From Strigamia acuminata (lineage: Eukaryota; Arthropoda; Chilopoda; Geophilomorpha; Linotaeniidae), in contig OX442318.1 of the NCBI GenBank assembly GCA_949358305.1, positions 11,762,517-11,826,516 of the forward strand: 64,000 bases of DNA, read 5' to 3'. The notes beneath the pieces were generated by a model. It worked only from the letters and a program-made list of their open reading frames with translations. It had not been told where the DNA came from and did not search any database. Each line of letters begins with the position of its first letter. Positions within the stretch are counted from its first letter, which is position 1. The translations under genes were made by a program, and so were the position numbers. Of the stretch, positions 21,905-31,945 are shown piece by piece.

Positions 21905-22010
21905 AATTTAAATTTGCATATAAACGCCATTCACTGAATATCAACCATTGATTATATATTTAAGAATGTATATTCTTAGCCTTGTTATGCAATTTGGTGT
22001 GCTTAAAATA
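21905..22010 (+). pseudogene. Degenerate DEG/ENaC exon fragment 2
   Basis: Shares GCCATTCACTGAATATCA, then a related TTCTTAGCCT block and ATGCAATTTGGTGTGCTTA with fragment 1. The homology includes non-coding sequence 3' of the exon, so it arose by segmental duplication. Confidence 0.6.
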
Positions 22011-22485
22011 TTATTAATCACAAACACTATTATCATAAATAATTTTACCTCCACTTTTAAATTAAAACAAAAAAATTACCAAACAATAAAAGCAATTTAT
22101 AACAAAATTATTATACTGTTTAGTAATGACTTTGGTCATTGTAATGCTCCATCTATCTGGGATTTTTTAAATCTTGAATGTTAAATTGCTAAGTGTTCCT
22201 AATTCAATTGATTATCAGATTGTACCGAAGATCATTTCAATTACAATTATAAATAAATTACAAATTTTTTCTCTACTTTGCTTTTGCGTGAATTACATAA
22301 TGTATTTTATCAGTCAGCATTTATAAACATAGAAATCAAGGCACATGCATGGTAACTCAATGACACAATTTTTTAAAATAAATCAAAAAAGAAGAAAATA
22401 CCTGACTTAAGAGGTGATGTAGTTTAAATGTTGATCGGGTTTTGATCCTAAAAATCATCAGAAATCGATGATATCTAATGAATCG
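22011..22485. other. Non-coding, nothing recognised
   Basis: AT-rich spacer between channel relics and the next repeat. Confidence 0.4.
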
Positions 22486-23303
22486 TGTCGCGTCCTACCT
22501 GGTGATAGGTTTAATGAGCTAACGTGTATTACTTTACCTGTGATTCTACTAAATATGTAAATTACCCAAATGAATACTAAGTATATTGAAATGAACAAAT
22601 AGGTTTATTCAATAGGCGTAAGCCTTGAAATACACTCAGTATAAAACTAGAGTCGACTTGGTCAGAGTCGAACAAAGGATTTCCCAAGATGGCGTCGTCG
22701 GTTCCGCGTGGTCGGCGGAACAAAGGCGGCGTCTCGAGTTGTCGTTAATTTGTCACGGATTCGTCGTTCACGGACGCGGTGGAATGCTCTTTCGAGTCTT
22801 CTATCCGTGCCTGTTGTCTAGGGTTGGTTTTTAGCGTCGCAAGGCTCCGTCCAGAAACGGGGAGTTTCTTACAGGGCACTCGGACACTTCGCAATGGAAA
22901 TAATCGTGGGTCGATTATTTCGTGTGAATCCACAAGGGTTATTTTCCTGCTTTCGCGGGGAAATAACACACAGTGTAAATTCGTGAGAGTTACAGTTGCA
23001 CTGGAATCAGCGGTCCTCGATCAATCCTAACTTTTGGTGGAGTTGGCCTGATGGTGAGGTAGTTGCTGTGTTCTTGGTGTCGTTTGTGTAAGTTCTGTTT
23101 TTAGGGCGCGAAACTCTACCTGATATAGGCCAGGGTGAGGGGCCTGGCTCGGCCAATGGGGGCCGTCCACGCATCACCTCACCCCCTCGGGGCACGCGCT
23201 TCCCAGGGGGGGAAGGCGGAGCCAACGCGAGGGAACTGACCTTTCCTAGTGACTCATGCGGATGGCGTCCACTGGAGGGACGACCACCCGCGGGGTCACC
23301 ACA
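22486..23303 (-). repeat. Candidate 3' LTR of the element carrying the interrupted ORF
   Basis: On the minus strand a GGGGGAGGGACG purine tract at about 23304-23316 is followed by TGTGGTGACCCCG. Further on come a TATA-like CTATATCAGG, an AATAAA signal (about 22600) and an end GACGCGACA. TG..CA termini and PPT position fit an LTR, but no matching 5' LTR is visible in the window, so this is inference. Confidence 0.4.
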
Positions 23304-23339
23304 CGTCCCTCCCCCAGCTTCGATCATCGATCGGGGCGA

Positions 23340-24623
23340 TTACCCTATCTGGTCCCTCAGCGCAATAGCGGGCAACTTCCCTCCGCGGGGACGTAGGATT
23401 GGGAGATTAACGGCTGGCGGTGGCGGAGGAAGGCCATCGGGCAGCGACGTGGTCAGATTCGTCGGATTCTCCGCTTCGCTAATGAAGAATTGAGCGTGGC
23501 CGGGAGGTCCGTCTGTGCTGCTTCTTCTTTCATGTACCCAGATTTGGGTCGAAGCGGGGAAGCGGTCGGGACATCGACGCATTCGATGCGATTCCGGCGG
23601 TGTGAGGGGCTCTCGGTGAGCCCGCTGGAGTCGTTGATGGAGGATCGGGTCGTTGGTCAACCTGATTTCCTTCGCCATCCATTGCAGGAACGATTCACCT
23701 TGGCGGTGAGTGGCCAATAACGCTCGGCGCGTTGTCTCCGACATTTGTAAATTCGGATATTCTACTTCTAGTCGTAGATAGAGCTGGGTCGGCGCAGGTG
23801 CCGGTGTAGGCAGTGGCGGGGGAGACGGCGGTAGTGGAATCTCCAGTGGTGGAGTGTTCTCCTCTATGGACAGGGCGTCCATGCTCGTAGAAGGCGGCGA
23901 GGGCGATGGCAGCGGTGGAGTTCGAGGCCCCCTGCGCGATCGCTTCGGGACCAGCTTCGGTCGCTTACTCGTCCTCCGTTCCTTCGGGAATACCGGCTTT
24001 GGAGTCGGGATATAACTCCGGGCGGCAGGCTCGGGAGGAACCGTCTCGGCCACCACGATGGGGCGGACGGCCTCCTCTTTAGCGGGCGCCTCTTCGGCGA
24101 CTTTTCGTAGCATCGTCGGGTGGACCCCTGGGCTTTTGTAGCGGAATGCCATCGAACGCATCTTCGCGAACTGGAAATTCGGGTTTTCCATAGAGCGGGC
24201 CAACTCGAATCGGAGGTCGGCCGCGGCTGGCGTAAACTCGGCCCAAAGTTGGTAGAGGGCCCTGTTTAGAAAGACGCCCTCTCTGTCGATTATGGTCCAG
24301 GCGGCCATCGACTGTCGGCCGTCCAGGAAGAGGGCGGGAGACAGGATTTCGGACATCACGCGTGTTACCTCGGCATTTAAGCTGCTCCGGCTGATTGGCA
24401 GGGCGCGGTTTGGATCTGCTGAAAAAGTGGCGGATAATTTGCGCATTTGGGCTATCGCCCAATTGATGTGCTCCGTCTGAGCGGCGTCAGCCTGCGTCAA
24501 GGCCCGTTCGGCGGTAGCGGGGTGCTCACATTCAGCCTGGTGGGCCTGTAGTTCTCCCAAGGTGGGATTCGCTGCCTCTCGTCGATTTCGGGCATCCCGC
24601 TCTTTCTCTTCGTACCACATGGC
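23340..24623 (-). CDS. Unrecognised long ORF, C-terminal part (interrupted by Copia)
   Basis: 426 codons open from an internal Met (24620). The frame really continues upstream across the Copia target site: on the minus strand the other half ends ...PRPARD and this half resumes A-M-W-Y-E-E in phase once the insertion and one target duplication are ignored. The sequence is rich in Pro, Arg and Glu, with a long SPSPPS/PPSPPP linker and helical stretches (LLATHRQGESFLQWMAKEIR). No known catalytic motif. GC-rich compared with neighbours. It may be a structural (gag-like) ORF of an uncharacterised retroelement. Confidence 0.6.
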   Translation of the reverse strand, partial: AMWYEEKERDARNRREAANPTLGELQAHQAECEHPATAERALTQADAAQTEHINWAIAQMRKLSATFSADPNRALPISRSSLNAEVTRVMSEILSPALFLDGRQSMAAWTIIDREGVFLNRALYQLWAEFTPAAADLRFELARSMENPNFQFAKMRSMAFRYKSPGVHPTMLRKVAEEAPAKEEAVRPIVVAETVPPEPAARSYIPTPKPVFPKERRTSKRPKLVPKRSRRGPRTPPLPSPSPPSTSMDALSIEENTPPLEIPLPPSPPPLPTPAPAPTQLYLRLEVEYPNLQMSETTRRALLATHRQGESFLQWMAKEIRLTNDPILHQRLQRAHREPLTPPESHRMRRCPDRFPASTQIWVHERRSSTDGPPGHAQFFISEAENPTNLTTSLPDGLPPPPPAVNLPILRPRGGKLPAIALRDQIG

Positions 24624-24628
24624 GTCAC

Positions 24629-25146
24629 TGTTGGTTTTTAGAAACCCAAATGTTTTATGTCGATGTGATATAGAATCACATTTTGATTGTTTAGTTTAAT
24701 TATCTCGATGTATTAATTCACATGTTTGTTTACTCTGGTATTATGTTTGCTTTATGTATTTAAGCATGAAGCATCATGCATTCCCTAGTTTTATATTTAT
24801 GTAATGCATAATTCCGACACAAGGTGTCGTTGATTATGTTTTTCCCATCCAAGATGGCCGCGCACAGCAATGTGTGCTCTCCTGTTGATTTTCCCTTAGA
24901 AAAGGATGCCATATGTAAGCTTTTTCTTGTTTATATTAAATGCCTATTATTTTAGAGTCTTTAGTATTAGTTTAGAGCACCTTCTGTGCTATTTCAGCGC
25001 ATATAAGCGGCATTTCGCCGCGCGCTTTGTTTAAAATCAGTCACGTCGCATTTACGTTCGTGTCAGAGACACGACGCCGCCATTTTCGCTTCCACACACT
25101 CGGTTTATACCGAATTCGCGCCGCTCGCCTCTGCTACTAACGTTCA
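24629..25146 (+). repeat. 5' LTR of Copia 1
   Basis: 518 bp, TGTTGG...GTTCA. Holds a chain of short hairpins, for example ATGTGAT/ATCACAT (24663-24681) and TCGTGTC/GACACGA (25058-25074). The 3' LTR has the same length and appears identical. Confidence 0.9.
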
Positions 25147-25148
25147 AT

Positions 25149-25160
25149 TGGTAGCAGAGG
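25149..25160 (+). promoter_or_regulatory. Primer-binding site, initiator Met tRNA
   Basis: TGGTAGCAGAGG, 2 nt after the LTR end, is complementary to the 3' end of initiator methionine tRNA (CCTCTGCTACCA), the usual Copia primer (recalled). Confidence 0.75.
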
Positions 25161-26188
25161 ATGGTTGGCTACTGTACATAACATTTTTCCCTTTTATCGC
25201 TGAAAAATTTCGCGAATTTCGCGAATTTTCGCGGCGATTTGTGTTTTTACAGATTTCATCGACGCTCGGGCCTATTTTCGCACCATTGACGTGTCGCAGA
25301 CGTTTGGACGCGACCAGTGTTGTCCACCACACGATTCTACGTTTAATTTCGCCAAAAATTGCGCGGTCTCGCGAATTTTTAGGCGAATTTTCTTCTTTTT
25401 TCAGTTTTTCGTCGATTTCTCGAATTGACGACGTGTCACCGACGTCTGGAGACAGCCAGGGTTGTCCACCATACGATTCCACGTCTAATTTCGTCCGAAT
25501 TCGCGCGGTCTCGCGGTTTTCGAGGCGAATTTTCTTTATATTTTCAGATTTTCGCGTCGATTTTATTTTTCGACGATTTTTCGACGATCTTTCGACGGAA
25601 ACGAGACGTTTTCTCGCTATATACACCCCGGTGTGTATATAGTATCGACGATTTGTTTATTTTCAACGCATTTTTGTGAAGAGCCTCATTTAATGAGACG
25701 AATTTGGATTTTCGAATCCAAATTGCGCTTTTTGTCCGATTTTTTCGAGAAAAATCGAGCCGTGTTTTCTTATTGCACGAGGTTGCAACCGCAACAGATT
25801 CACCAATTTCTCCTTCCAGTCGCAATTACCTTTGTTAGTTATTTAAGTGGGATATTTTGGTTGGGTCAATTAGAATCCACTTTGCCCTTTTGTCCAGTCG
25901 GGCAAGCGAAGTGTGTATTCTCAGTTAAGGCTTTCTCAGGGCCACCTAACGTTTCCGTGACCCCAGGCGGTTTGCAAAGGGCGTTAGGGAGATACTTAAC
26001 TGAGGTTATTTGTGCCAATTGTAGCATTGGCATCCCCGTCTCGGTTTCCGCTTTGACAGTGCTTCAGTTAGTGTTTGTGACAGTGCAGTGCTTCGATTCT
26101 TCACCGACGACGCCTGTATCACTCTCAAAGCCTTCGTGTTTGCGTGGTGTGCGGAATCTTCTTTTTCCACGCCATTTTCCGCGCCGAG
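25161..26188 (+). other. Copia 1 leader with internal direct repeats
   Basis: About 1 kb before gag. Two diverged copies of a unit start near 25319 and 25461 (GTTGTCCACC(A), ACGATTC(T/C)ACGT(T/C)TAATTTCG, GCGCGGTCTCGCG), period about 142 bp. Frames on both strands across it are unsupported. A near-palindrome lies around 25616-25641. Confidence 0.6.
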
Positions 26189-27505
26189 ATGCAGAAATCA
26201 CCTTACGTGGAGCCAACGGTTGGAAAATGCCCGATGTTGGGCATAAACAATTATGAATCATGGCGTCGTGCGATGTGCATGCTTCTAAAGTCCGAAGGGC
26301 TTTGGAGGCATGTAACGGAAGAAAAAGAAGCCGAGTATTTGTTGACATTAACCCCGAAAGAGACGGAAAAGTACATGATGAAGAAGGATAAGGCTTTAGG
26401 GCACATATATTGCCATGTGAGCGAGGCAAAACGCTCGACATTGGACAATGCCAATACTCCGAAACAGGCGTGGGACATCCTCACCAAGATTTTCGCTCCT
26501 AGTTCCCTGGCTCGTCAAGCAGCCATGAGATGGCAATTTTTAGGCCTACATCTTCAGCCAAACGAAGACATGGTCGATTTCGTTAGTCGTGTCGATCTTC
26601 ACGTACGCCAACTCAGGGACATGAAAGAGGAAGTATCGGATAAGCATCATGCTTACCAATACTTGAATCGACTGCCTCCGGAGTATGCTCAGGCCACATT
26701 CGCCATCTATAACTGGCCTAAAGCCAACTTTACGCCGACGAAAGTGTCCGAACAGTTAGTTTCCGAATACCTTCGCCTTAAATCAGTGGGTCTACATAAT
26801 GTTTCATCATCGGCTCACGCATCTGCCCAGAGTCAACAGCAATCTCGTCAAGGGTCACGTCCACGTCGTCCGTTATCGCAAGTCAGATGCTTCAACTGTC
26901 AAGAGATGGGCCACTACGCTAACAAGTGCCCATATCCTAAACGTGATGATCGAAATCAGCCGCCGGCAGCTTCGTTTCAACGTTCTCGCAGCAAAAGCAA
27001 GAAACGTGGCAAGAACTCGGCCCAACAACCCGAGGACAATCGCCCGAGAGGAAGTTCTCATCCAGTCCGCAAGGCTGTATTTTTCGCCAGTGCACCGCAA
27101 ATAGTTGAACGTCCAGTGGCTCACCTGATGCAATCCAACGAATGGATACTAGATTGTGGTGCCACAGATCATGTCTCCCATGTGCGATCGTGGTTTTCTG
27201 AATTTACAAACATCGTCCCATTTGATATAGAACTTGGTCAAGGAAAATCACAAGTGACCGGTAAAGGAACTATTCCATTACAAACACGCATGGACGGTGT
27301 TCATTGTGACGTGACATTGACTAATGTACTCTATGCGCCCAATTTTGAGGCCAACCTTATCTCAGTATCGAGAATTGATAAGACTCGACATCACATCCAT
27401 GTCTTCAATGGCGAAATACATGTCTATCAAACGAATATTACGGATGCTATTTTGAGAGCGAAGGAAAAAAGGAGGACTCTACTATGTGGACGGGTTGTGC
27501 ACTAA
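26144..27505 (+). CDS. gag: Copia 1 Gag and N-terminal protease
   Basis: 453 codons; the likely start is the Met at 26189 (MQKSPYVE). N-terminal half is the retrotransposon gag of the UBN2/Copia type. A zinc knuckle CFNCQEMGHYANKC (C-x2-C-x4-H-x4-C) lies at about residue 249. A basic linker and then the aspartic protease active site WILDCGATDHVSH (D-x-G-A-T) follow at about residue 333. The frame ends soon after LRAKEK, where an A-run puts pol in the +1 frame. Confidence 0.88.
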   Translation: MVCGIFFFHAIFRAEMQKSPYVEPTVGKCPMLGINNYESWRRAMCMLLKSEGLWRHVTEEKEAEYLLTLTPKETEKYMMKKDKALGHIYCHVSEAKRSTLDNANTPKQAWDILTKIFAPSSLARQAAMRWQFLGLHLQPNEDMVDFVSRVDLHVRQLRDMKEEVSDKHHAYQYLNRLPPEYAQATFAIYNWPKANFTPTKVSEQLVSEYLRLKSVGLHNVSSSAHASAQSQQQSRQGSRPRRPLSQVRCFNCQEMGHYANKCPYPKRDDRNQPPAASFQRSRSKSKKRGKNSAQQPEDNRPRGSSHPVRKAVFFASAPQIVERPVAHLMQSNEWILDCGATDHVSHVRSWFSEFTNIVPFDIELGQGKSQVTGKGTIPLQTRMDGVHCDVTLTNVLYAPNFEANLISVSRIDKTRHHIHVFNGEIHVYQTNITDAILRAKEKRRTLLCGRVVH

Positions 27506-30500
27506 TCCGACAGTTGCTACTGTGACTTCACCAATTATTCAACAATCACCCGTACAGACATTTGTCACGACGGAAGAGGACTTCGTGAAAATTCCGAAGC
27601 CGAAGAAACAGAAGTCACAGCAACAGTACATTACGGATTTTAGGATTCAAATGCCGCCATTACCTGCGACGGAGGCTCCGACGTCAATTCCGGTTGCCAC
27701 CAATCCAGTCTCACAATCCTTGCCTGTCCTCAATAACTCTCCAACCCCATCCTATGCTGATGTCATCCAATACATCCCAAGTAGTCCTTTGTCTATTACA
27801 CCTCCTCCTGTTGTCCAATCCCCTAGCAACTCTTCTCAATCACAAAAGAAGATTGTTGCTAACCCTACCCAATTACCAAAGAAAGTCCATGCCAATCCCG
27901 CTTCTGTCAAGGATGCAACCGGTTTATGGCATAGTCGCCTTGGACATCTCCATACTAACGCGATGCGGTTATTAGCCAATAATGACCATGTTTATGGACT
28001 TGAACCGGCGGAAGTGTCGCAGGAATTAGCGTGCAATGACTGCCGTATTGCGAAGTCCACTAGGGCTTCTCATAAGCCGGATCTTCATCCTTCCACCAGC
28101 AAGCCCCTTGACCTCTTACACATGGATGTCTGGGGGCCGTATCCGGTTCCTTCATTTGGCGGCGCTCGTTTTGTTCTCACCGTCATTGACGATGCAACCA
28201 GATATACCTGGATCACCCCCTTAGCACAAAAATCTCAAGTCTTCTCGTGCTTCAAAGAAATCGTCGCCAGAGTTGAGCGTGTCGCCAACACACGTGTCAA
28301 AGCCATACGCACTGATAGAGGCGGCGAATTCTTATCGAATGAATTTCAACAGTATTTAAAGGACAAAGGGATCCAGGGTCAGCGAACAAATCCTTCGAGC
28401 CCCCAGATGAACGGCACAGCTGAGAGAATCAACCGGACAATGGCTGACCACATTAGAGCTGTACAAGAAGAGACAAAACTTCCAGCCGCTCTATGGGCAG
28501 AGATCGCTGTCAACTTTGCCTATATCAAAAATCGAAGTCCACATTCCCGTCTGAATAATCAGGTGCCATATATTCTTTGGCGACAGCGTGCCCTTTCCTT
28601 GCGTCATCTGAGAAAAATTGGATCTAAGTGCTGGGTGCACTTCACTGCACCGGGACGCAGGAAACTCGACCCAAGAGCCTGGGAGGGATTTCTCGTGGGT
28701 TACGCCACCGGTACACGTGGTTACCGCGTATGGAATCCTGTGGACAATAGCGTAACAGAATCAATTCACGTACGCATTGATGAGCATCAGTCTTACAAAA
28801 AGACACTGCGGAACCAAAACGGCAATCGCTATCCCATTTACGAGGAACCCGACGTTGGTCAACAACCTCGAGTCACTTTTGACGACAGTGTCCAATATCT
28901 GGACTGGCCCAAGAATGATTCTGATGAAGACTCATCGAATGCATCGGACGATGATAATAACGACGATGATGATGATGATGAGAATGGAGATGGAAATGTT
29001 TCTAGATCAATTTCTATCCCACTAGTACATCTTTCGCCACTTGGGACTCCCGAACGTCAATTACTAGAAGCGTGTGCACTAGCATTACCGGGTTCTGCAA
29101 CATTGAGACATTCAGCATCGTACCCAACCCTTTATCAAGAAGAACAGGACACTGACGAGGACATCGATCAACTCGATGATGATGCTATTCAATCGTTCGC
29201 AGCCATATCACAACAATTTGACTCCCCAAATATTTCCTCTGTTCCTGCCAGTTCTCCTGACCTTTCACCACCTGGCTCACCGAACCGCTTCATTACATTA
29301 CGTCGAAGACACGGTGGGGACATTCTTCAGCACACGATGCCCATACTTGGCCAAGGAGCAATGTCACCTTTGCCAACTGGCTCGACGTCCGTTCCGGCTC
29401 ATGGAAACAGGACCTCTTTTATGTGGCGTTATGTGGGTGGAGACACAGTCTTCAGGAGATGGGTTCGTGAAGAACACTTAAGGAAAGATCAACGACCAGG
29501 ATCGATTGATGCGGATGTCTATTATTTTCCGCAACCTGGCCTGCGACTTCGATCACGTAACGAAATTCAGGCATACTGTACCGTGAACGATCTCCCTTAT
29601 GATCCTGAATTATTCTTCTTTGGCGTTATGGAACATTCGTTACCGCTGATTCCTCCAGCCCGTCATGCAGCTCATCTTTGCCGTACGGAGCCATCATCCT
29701 ATTCTGATATACCGACATTCCCAGATGCCCCGAAATGGCGCGAAGCCGTTAATGAAGAATTGGACATTTTCAAAGAGAGGCAGATTTATCAAGAAGTTCC
29801 GAGGCCGCCCAACACTACAGTCTTAGGCTGTAAATGGATCTTCAAGCTGAAAACGGATCTAAGCGGCGAAATAACTCGTTATCGTGCCCGGCTTGTCGCG
29901 CAAGGCTTCCGCCAAACCATCGGGGTAGATTACGACGAAGTCTTTAGCCCAGTCGTGAACTTTGTTTTAATCCGGCTATTCTTCTGTCTTCTGGTCGTCC
30001 TCAGAGGATGGAAGGATGCTCACCTCGACGTCAAAAGTGCATACCTGTATGGGGACCTGAAGCACAAGGTGTACATGCGCATCCCCGCAGGTGCAACTTG
30101 TTCGAATCCCGGAAACGTCTGGCTGCTTGTTAAATCCCTCTACGGACTTCATCAATCAGGGAGGGAGTGGTACGAAAAGTTGGATGGAACGCTTCGAGCC
30201 CTCGGTTTTCGGAAGATGCCCGCGTGCAATTGTGTGTACATTTACGGCAATTGCGCCGTCATGTTAGTTTACGTGGACGACATCGTTCTCTTTTACGCTT
30301 CCGACACCGTGTTGACCCGGATTATCCGACTTATTTCGTCCAAATTCGACATCGTTAATCTTGGTCCCATCACGAGATTATTGGGAGTCGAATTCATTCG
30401 CGATGCCGGCCGAACTTTCATCACACAGCGTGGCTACATCACAAAGCTCGTTAAGAAGTTCGAAGTTTCCATCAACCGTCTAGTAAAAGTTCCCGTCACA

Positions 30501-31211
30501 CCTGGGACGACACTCGTGAAGGGGTCAACCGAGAATCTACCGGATTTTCCTTACCGATCCCTAATCGGTTCGCTTCTATTCCTCGCGTCGAGAACACGCC
30601 CCGATATCTTATTTTCGGTTATTTCGCTGAGCCAGTTCAATACATGTTACGACAAAACGCACATCCGAGCCCTCACACAAGTTCTCCAGTACGTGGCTAA
30701 CACCGTCGACTATCGAATCGAACTTTCCAACTGTAATTCAAGTCAACTGTGGGCTTTTACGGATGCGTCGTGGGCAAGCGATCAAGCAACGTCTTTGAGT
30801 TTCGGTGGCTATATCAACTTTATCGGAAATGTGCCTATTGGCTGGTCGTGCCGAAAACAGTCAACGGTCGCATGTTCTACTATGGAGGCGGAATTTCTTT
30901 CTCTAGTGGAATGTGTTAAAGAATCCTTCTGGCTCGACCACATTTACTCCGAATTTCCAGTTCTCAACAGACAATCCCGACCAATGATCTATTCCGACGC
31001 TCTCTCAGCTATCCAGTTTACTGAAAATGACGTGGAAAATTCCAAGACCAAGCATATCCGCGTCAAATATCATTGGCTGCGAGAGTGGTATAAGGCGGGA
31101 TGTTTCGACCTTCATAAAGTATCCGGTGAACAGAACATTGCGGACATTTTCACCAAATGGCTTGGTTCCGAACGTTTGAAGTCCTTAATCGACAAGATCT
31201 TCCGGCACTGA
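27486..31211 (+). CDS. pol: Copia 1 Pol: integrase, reverse transcriptase, RNase H
   Basis: 1241 codons, in the +1 frame relative to gag and overlapping it by 20 nt. Order: HHCC zinc domain (WHSRLGHLHTNAM, CNDC), integrase core with Asp in DVWGPY, Asp in RTDRGGEF and the NGTAERINRT Glu block, an acidic linker, reverse transcriptase (CKWIFKLK, YRARLVAQGF, YVDDIVLFYA) and Copia RNase H (TDASWASD, TMEAEF, DALSAIQF, KTKHIRVKYHWLREW). All catalytic motifs are intact. The first Met is not the natural start if gag and pol are one polyprotein. Confidence 0.92.
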   Translation: MDGLCTNPTVATVTSPIIQQSPVQTFVTTEEDFVKIPKPKKQKSQQQYITDFRIQMPPLPATEAPTSIPVATNPVSQSLPVLNNSPTPSYADVIQYIPSSPLSITPPPVVQSPSNSSQSQKKIVANPTQLPKKVHANPASVKDATGLWHSRLGHLHTNAMRLLANNDHVYGLEPAEVSQELACNDCRIAKSTRASHKPDLHPSTSKPLDLLHMDVWGPYPVPSFGGARFVLTVIDDATRYTWITPLAQKSQVFSCFKEIVARVERVANTRVKAIRTDRGGEFLSNEFQQYLKDKGIQGQRTNPSSPQMNGTAERINRTMADHIRAVQEETKLPAALWAEIAVNFAYIKNRSPHSRLNNQVPYILWRQRALSLRHLRKIGSKCWVHFTAPGRRKLDPRAWEGFLVGYATGTRGYRVWNPVDNSVTESIHVRIDEHQSYKKTLRNQNGNRYPIYEEPDVGQQPRVTFDDSVQYLDWPKNDSDEDSSNASDDDNNDDDDDDENGDGNVSRSISIPLVHLSPLGTPERQLLEACALALPGSATLRHSASYPTLYQEEQDTDEDIDQLDDDAIQSFAAISQQFDSPNISSVPASSPDLSPPGSPNRFITLRRRHGGDILQHTMPILGQGAMSPLPTGSTSVPAHGNRTSFMWRYVGGDTVFRRWVREEHLRKDQRPGSIDADVYYFPQPGLRLRSRNEIQAYCTVNDLPYDPELFFFGVMEHSLPLIPPARHAAHLCRTEPSSYSDIPTFPDAPKWREAVNEELDIFKERQIYQEVPRPPNTTVLGCKWIFKLKTDLSGEITRYRARLVAQGFRQTIGVDYDEVFSPVVNFVLIRLFFCLLVVLRGWKDAHLDVKSAYLYGDLKHKVYMRIPAGATCSNPGNVWLLVKSLYGLHQSGREWYEKLDGTLRALGFRKMPACNCVYIYGNCAVMLVYVDDIVLFYASDTVLTRIIRLISSKFDIVNLGPITRLLGVEFIRDAGRTFITQRGYITKLVKKFEVSINRLVKVPVTPGTTLVKGSTENLPDFPYRSLIGSLLFLASRTRPDILFSVISLSQFNTCYDKTHIRALTQVLQYVANTVDYRIELSNCNSSQLWAFTDASWASDQATSLSFGGYINFIGNVPIGWSCRKQSTVACSTMEAEFLSLVECVKESFWLDHIYSEFPVLNRQSRPMIYSDALSAIQFTENDVENSKTKHIRVKYHWLREWYKAGCFDLHKVSGEQNIADIFTKWLGSERLKSLIDKIFRH

Positions 31212-31427
31212 TTTCACCGTGACTTTATTGTGACTTTCTTTATTTCTTATTCCCAATTGTGAGGATCATCGAGTTCCAGTGGGAATATTCGGGCTTATGT
31301 AGCGTTCTTCAATTATAGTACCCGGCTCGATGATTCGATTTTATTATTTCTGTTTTATCTCTTATACACTGTAATTCCAGTATCTGTCCATTATTTCCCC
31401 GATTCTATTTCCATCGAAAGGGGGAAT

Positions 31428-31945
31428 TGTTGGTTTTTAGAAACCCAAATGTTTTATGTCGATGTGATATAGAATCACATTTTGATTGTTTAGTTTAATT
31501 ATCTCGATGTATTAATTCACATGTTTGTTTACTCTGGTATTATGTTTGCTTTATGTATTTAAGCATGAAGCATCATGCATTCCCTAGTTTTATATTTATG
31601 TAATGCATAATTCCGACACAAGGTGTCGTTGATTATGTTTTTCCCATCCAAGATGGCCGCGCACAGCAATGTGTGCTCTCCTGTTGATTTTCCCTTAGAA
31701 AAGGATGCCATATGTAAGCTTTTTCTTGTTTATATTAAATGCCTATTATTTTAGAGTCTTTAGTATTAGTTTAGAGCACCTTCTGTGCTATTTCAGCGCA
31801 TATAAGCGGCATTTCGCCGCGCGCTTTGTTTAAAATCAGTCACGTCGCATTTACGTTCGTGTCAGAGACACGACGCCGCCATTTTCGCTTCCACACACTC
31901 GGTTTATACCGAATTCGCGCCGCTCGCCTCTGCTACTAACGTTCA
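31428..31945 (+). repeat. 3' LTR of Copia 1
   Basis: 518 bp, preceded by the purine tract AAAGGGGGAA (31418-31427) and followed by target duplication GTCAC. Confidence 0.9.

Larger units (their letters stand above)
24629..31945 (+). mobile_element. Copia retrotransposon 1, young and nearly complete
   Basis: 7317 bp with equal 518-bp LTRs (24629-25146, 31428-31945), target duplication GTCAC (24624-24628 and 31946-31950), initiator-Met tRNA primer site, purine tract AAAGGGGGAA and gag-protease-integrase-RT-RNase H order, which defines Copia (Pseudoviridae-type). It is inserted antisense in the unrecognised ORF. The main defect is a one-base frame break between gag/protease and pol near 27470. 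Confidence 0.92.

Noticed and set aside
25144-25642. 160-164 codon frames on both strands in the Copia leader
   Set aside because: They lie in the untranslated leader between primer site and gag and consist of the internal repeats; no motif.
25633-26256. 207-codon plus frame overlapping the gag start
   Set aside because: Overlaps the true gag in another frame, no recognisable domain.
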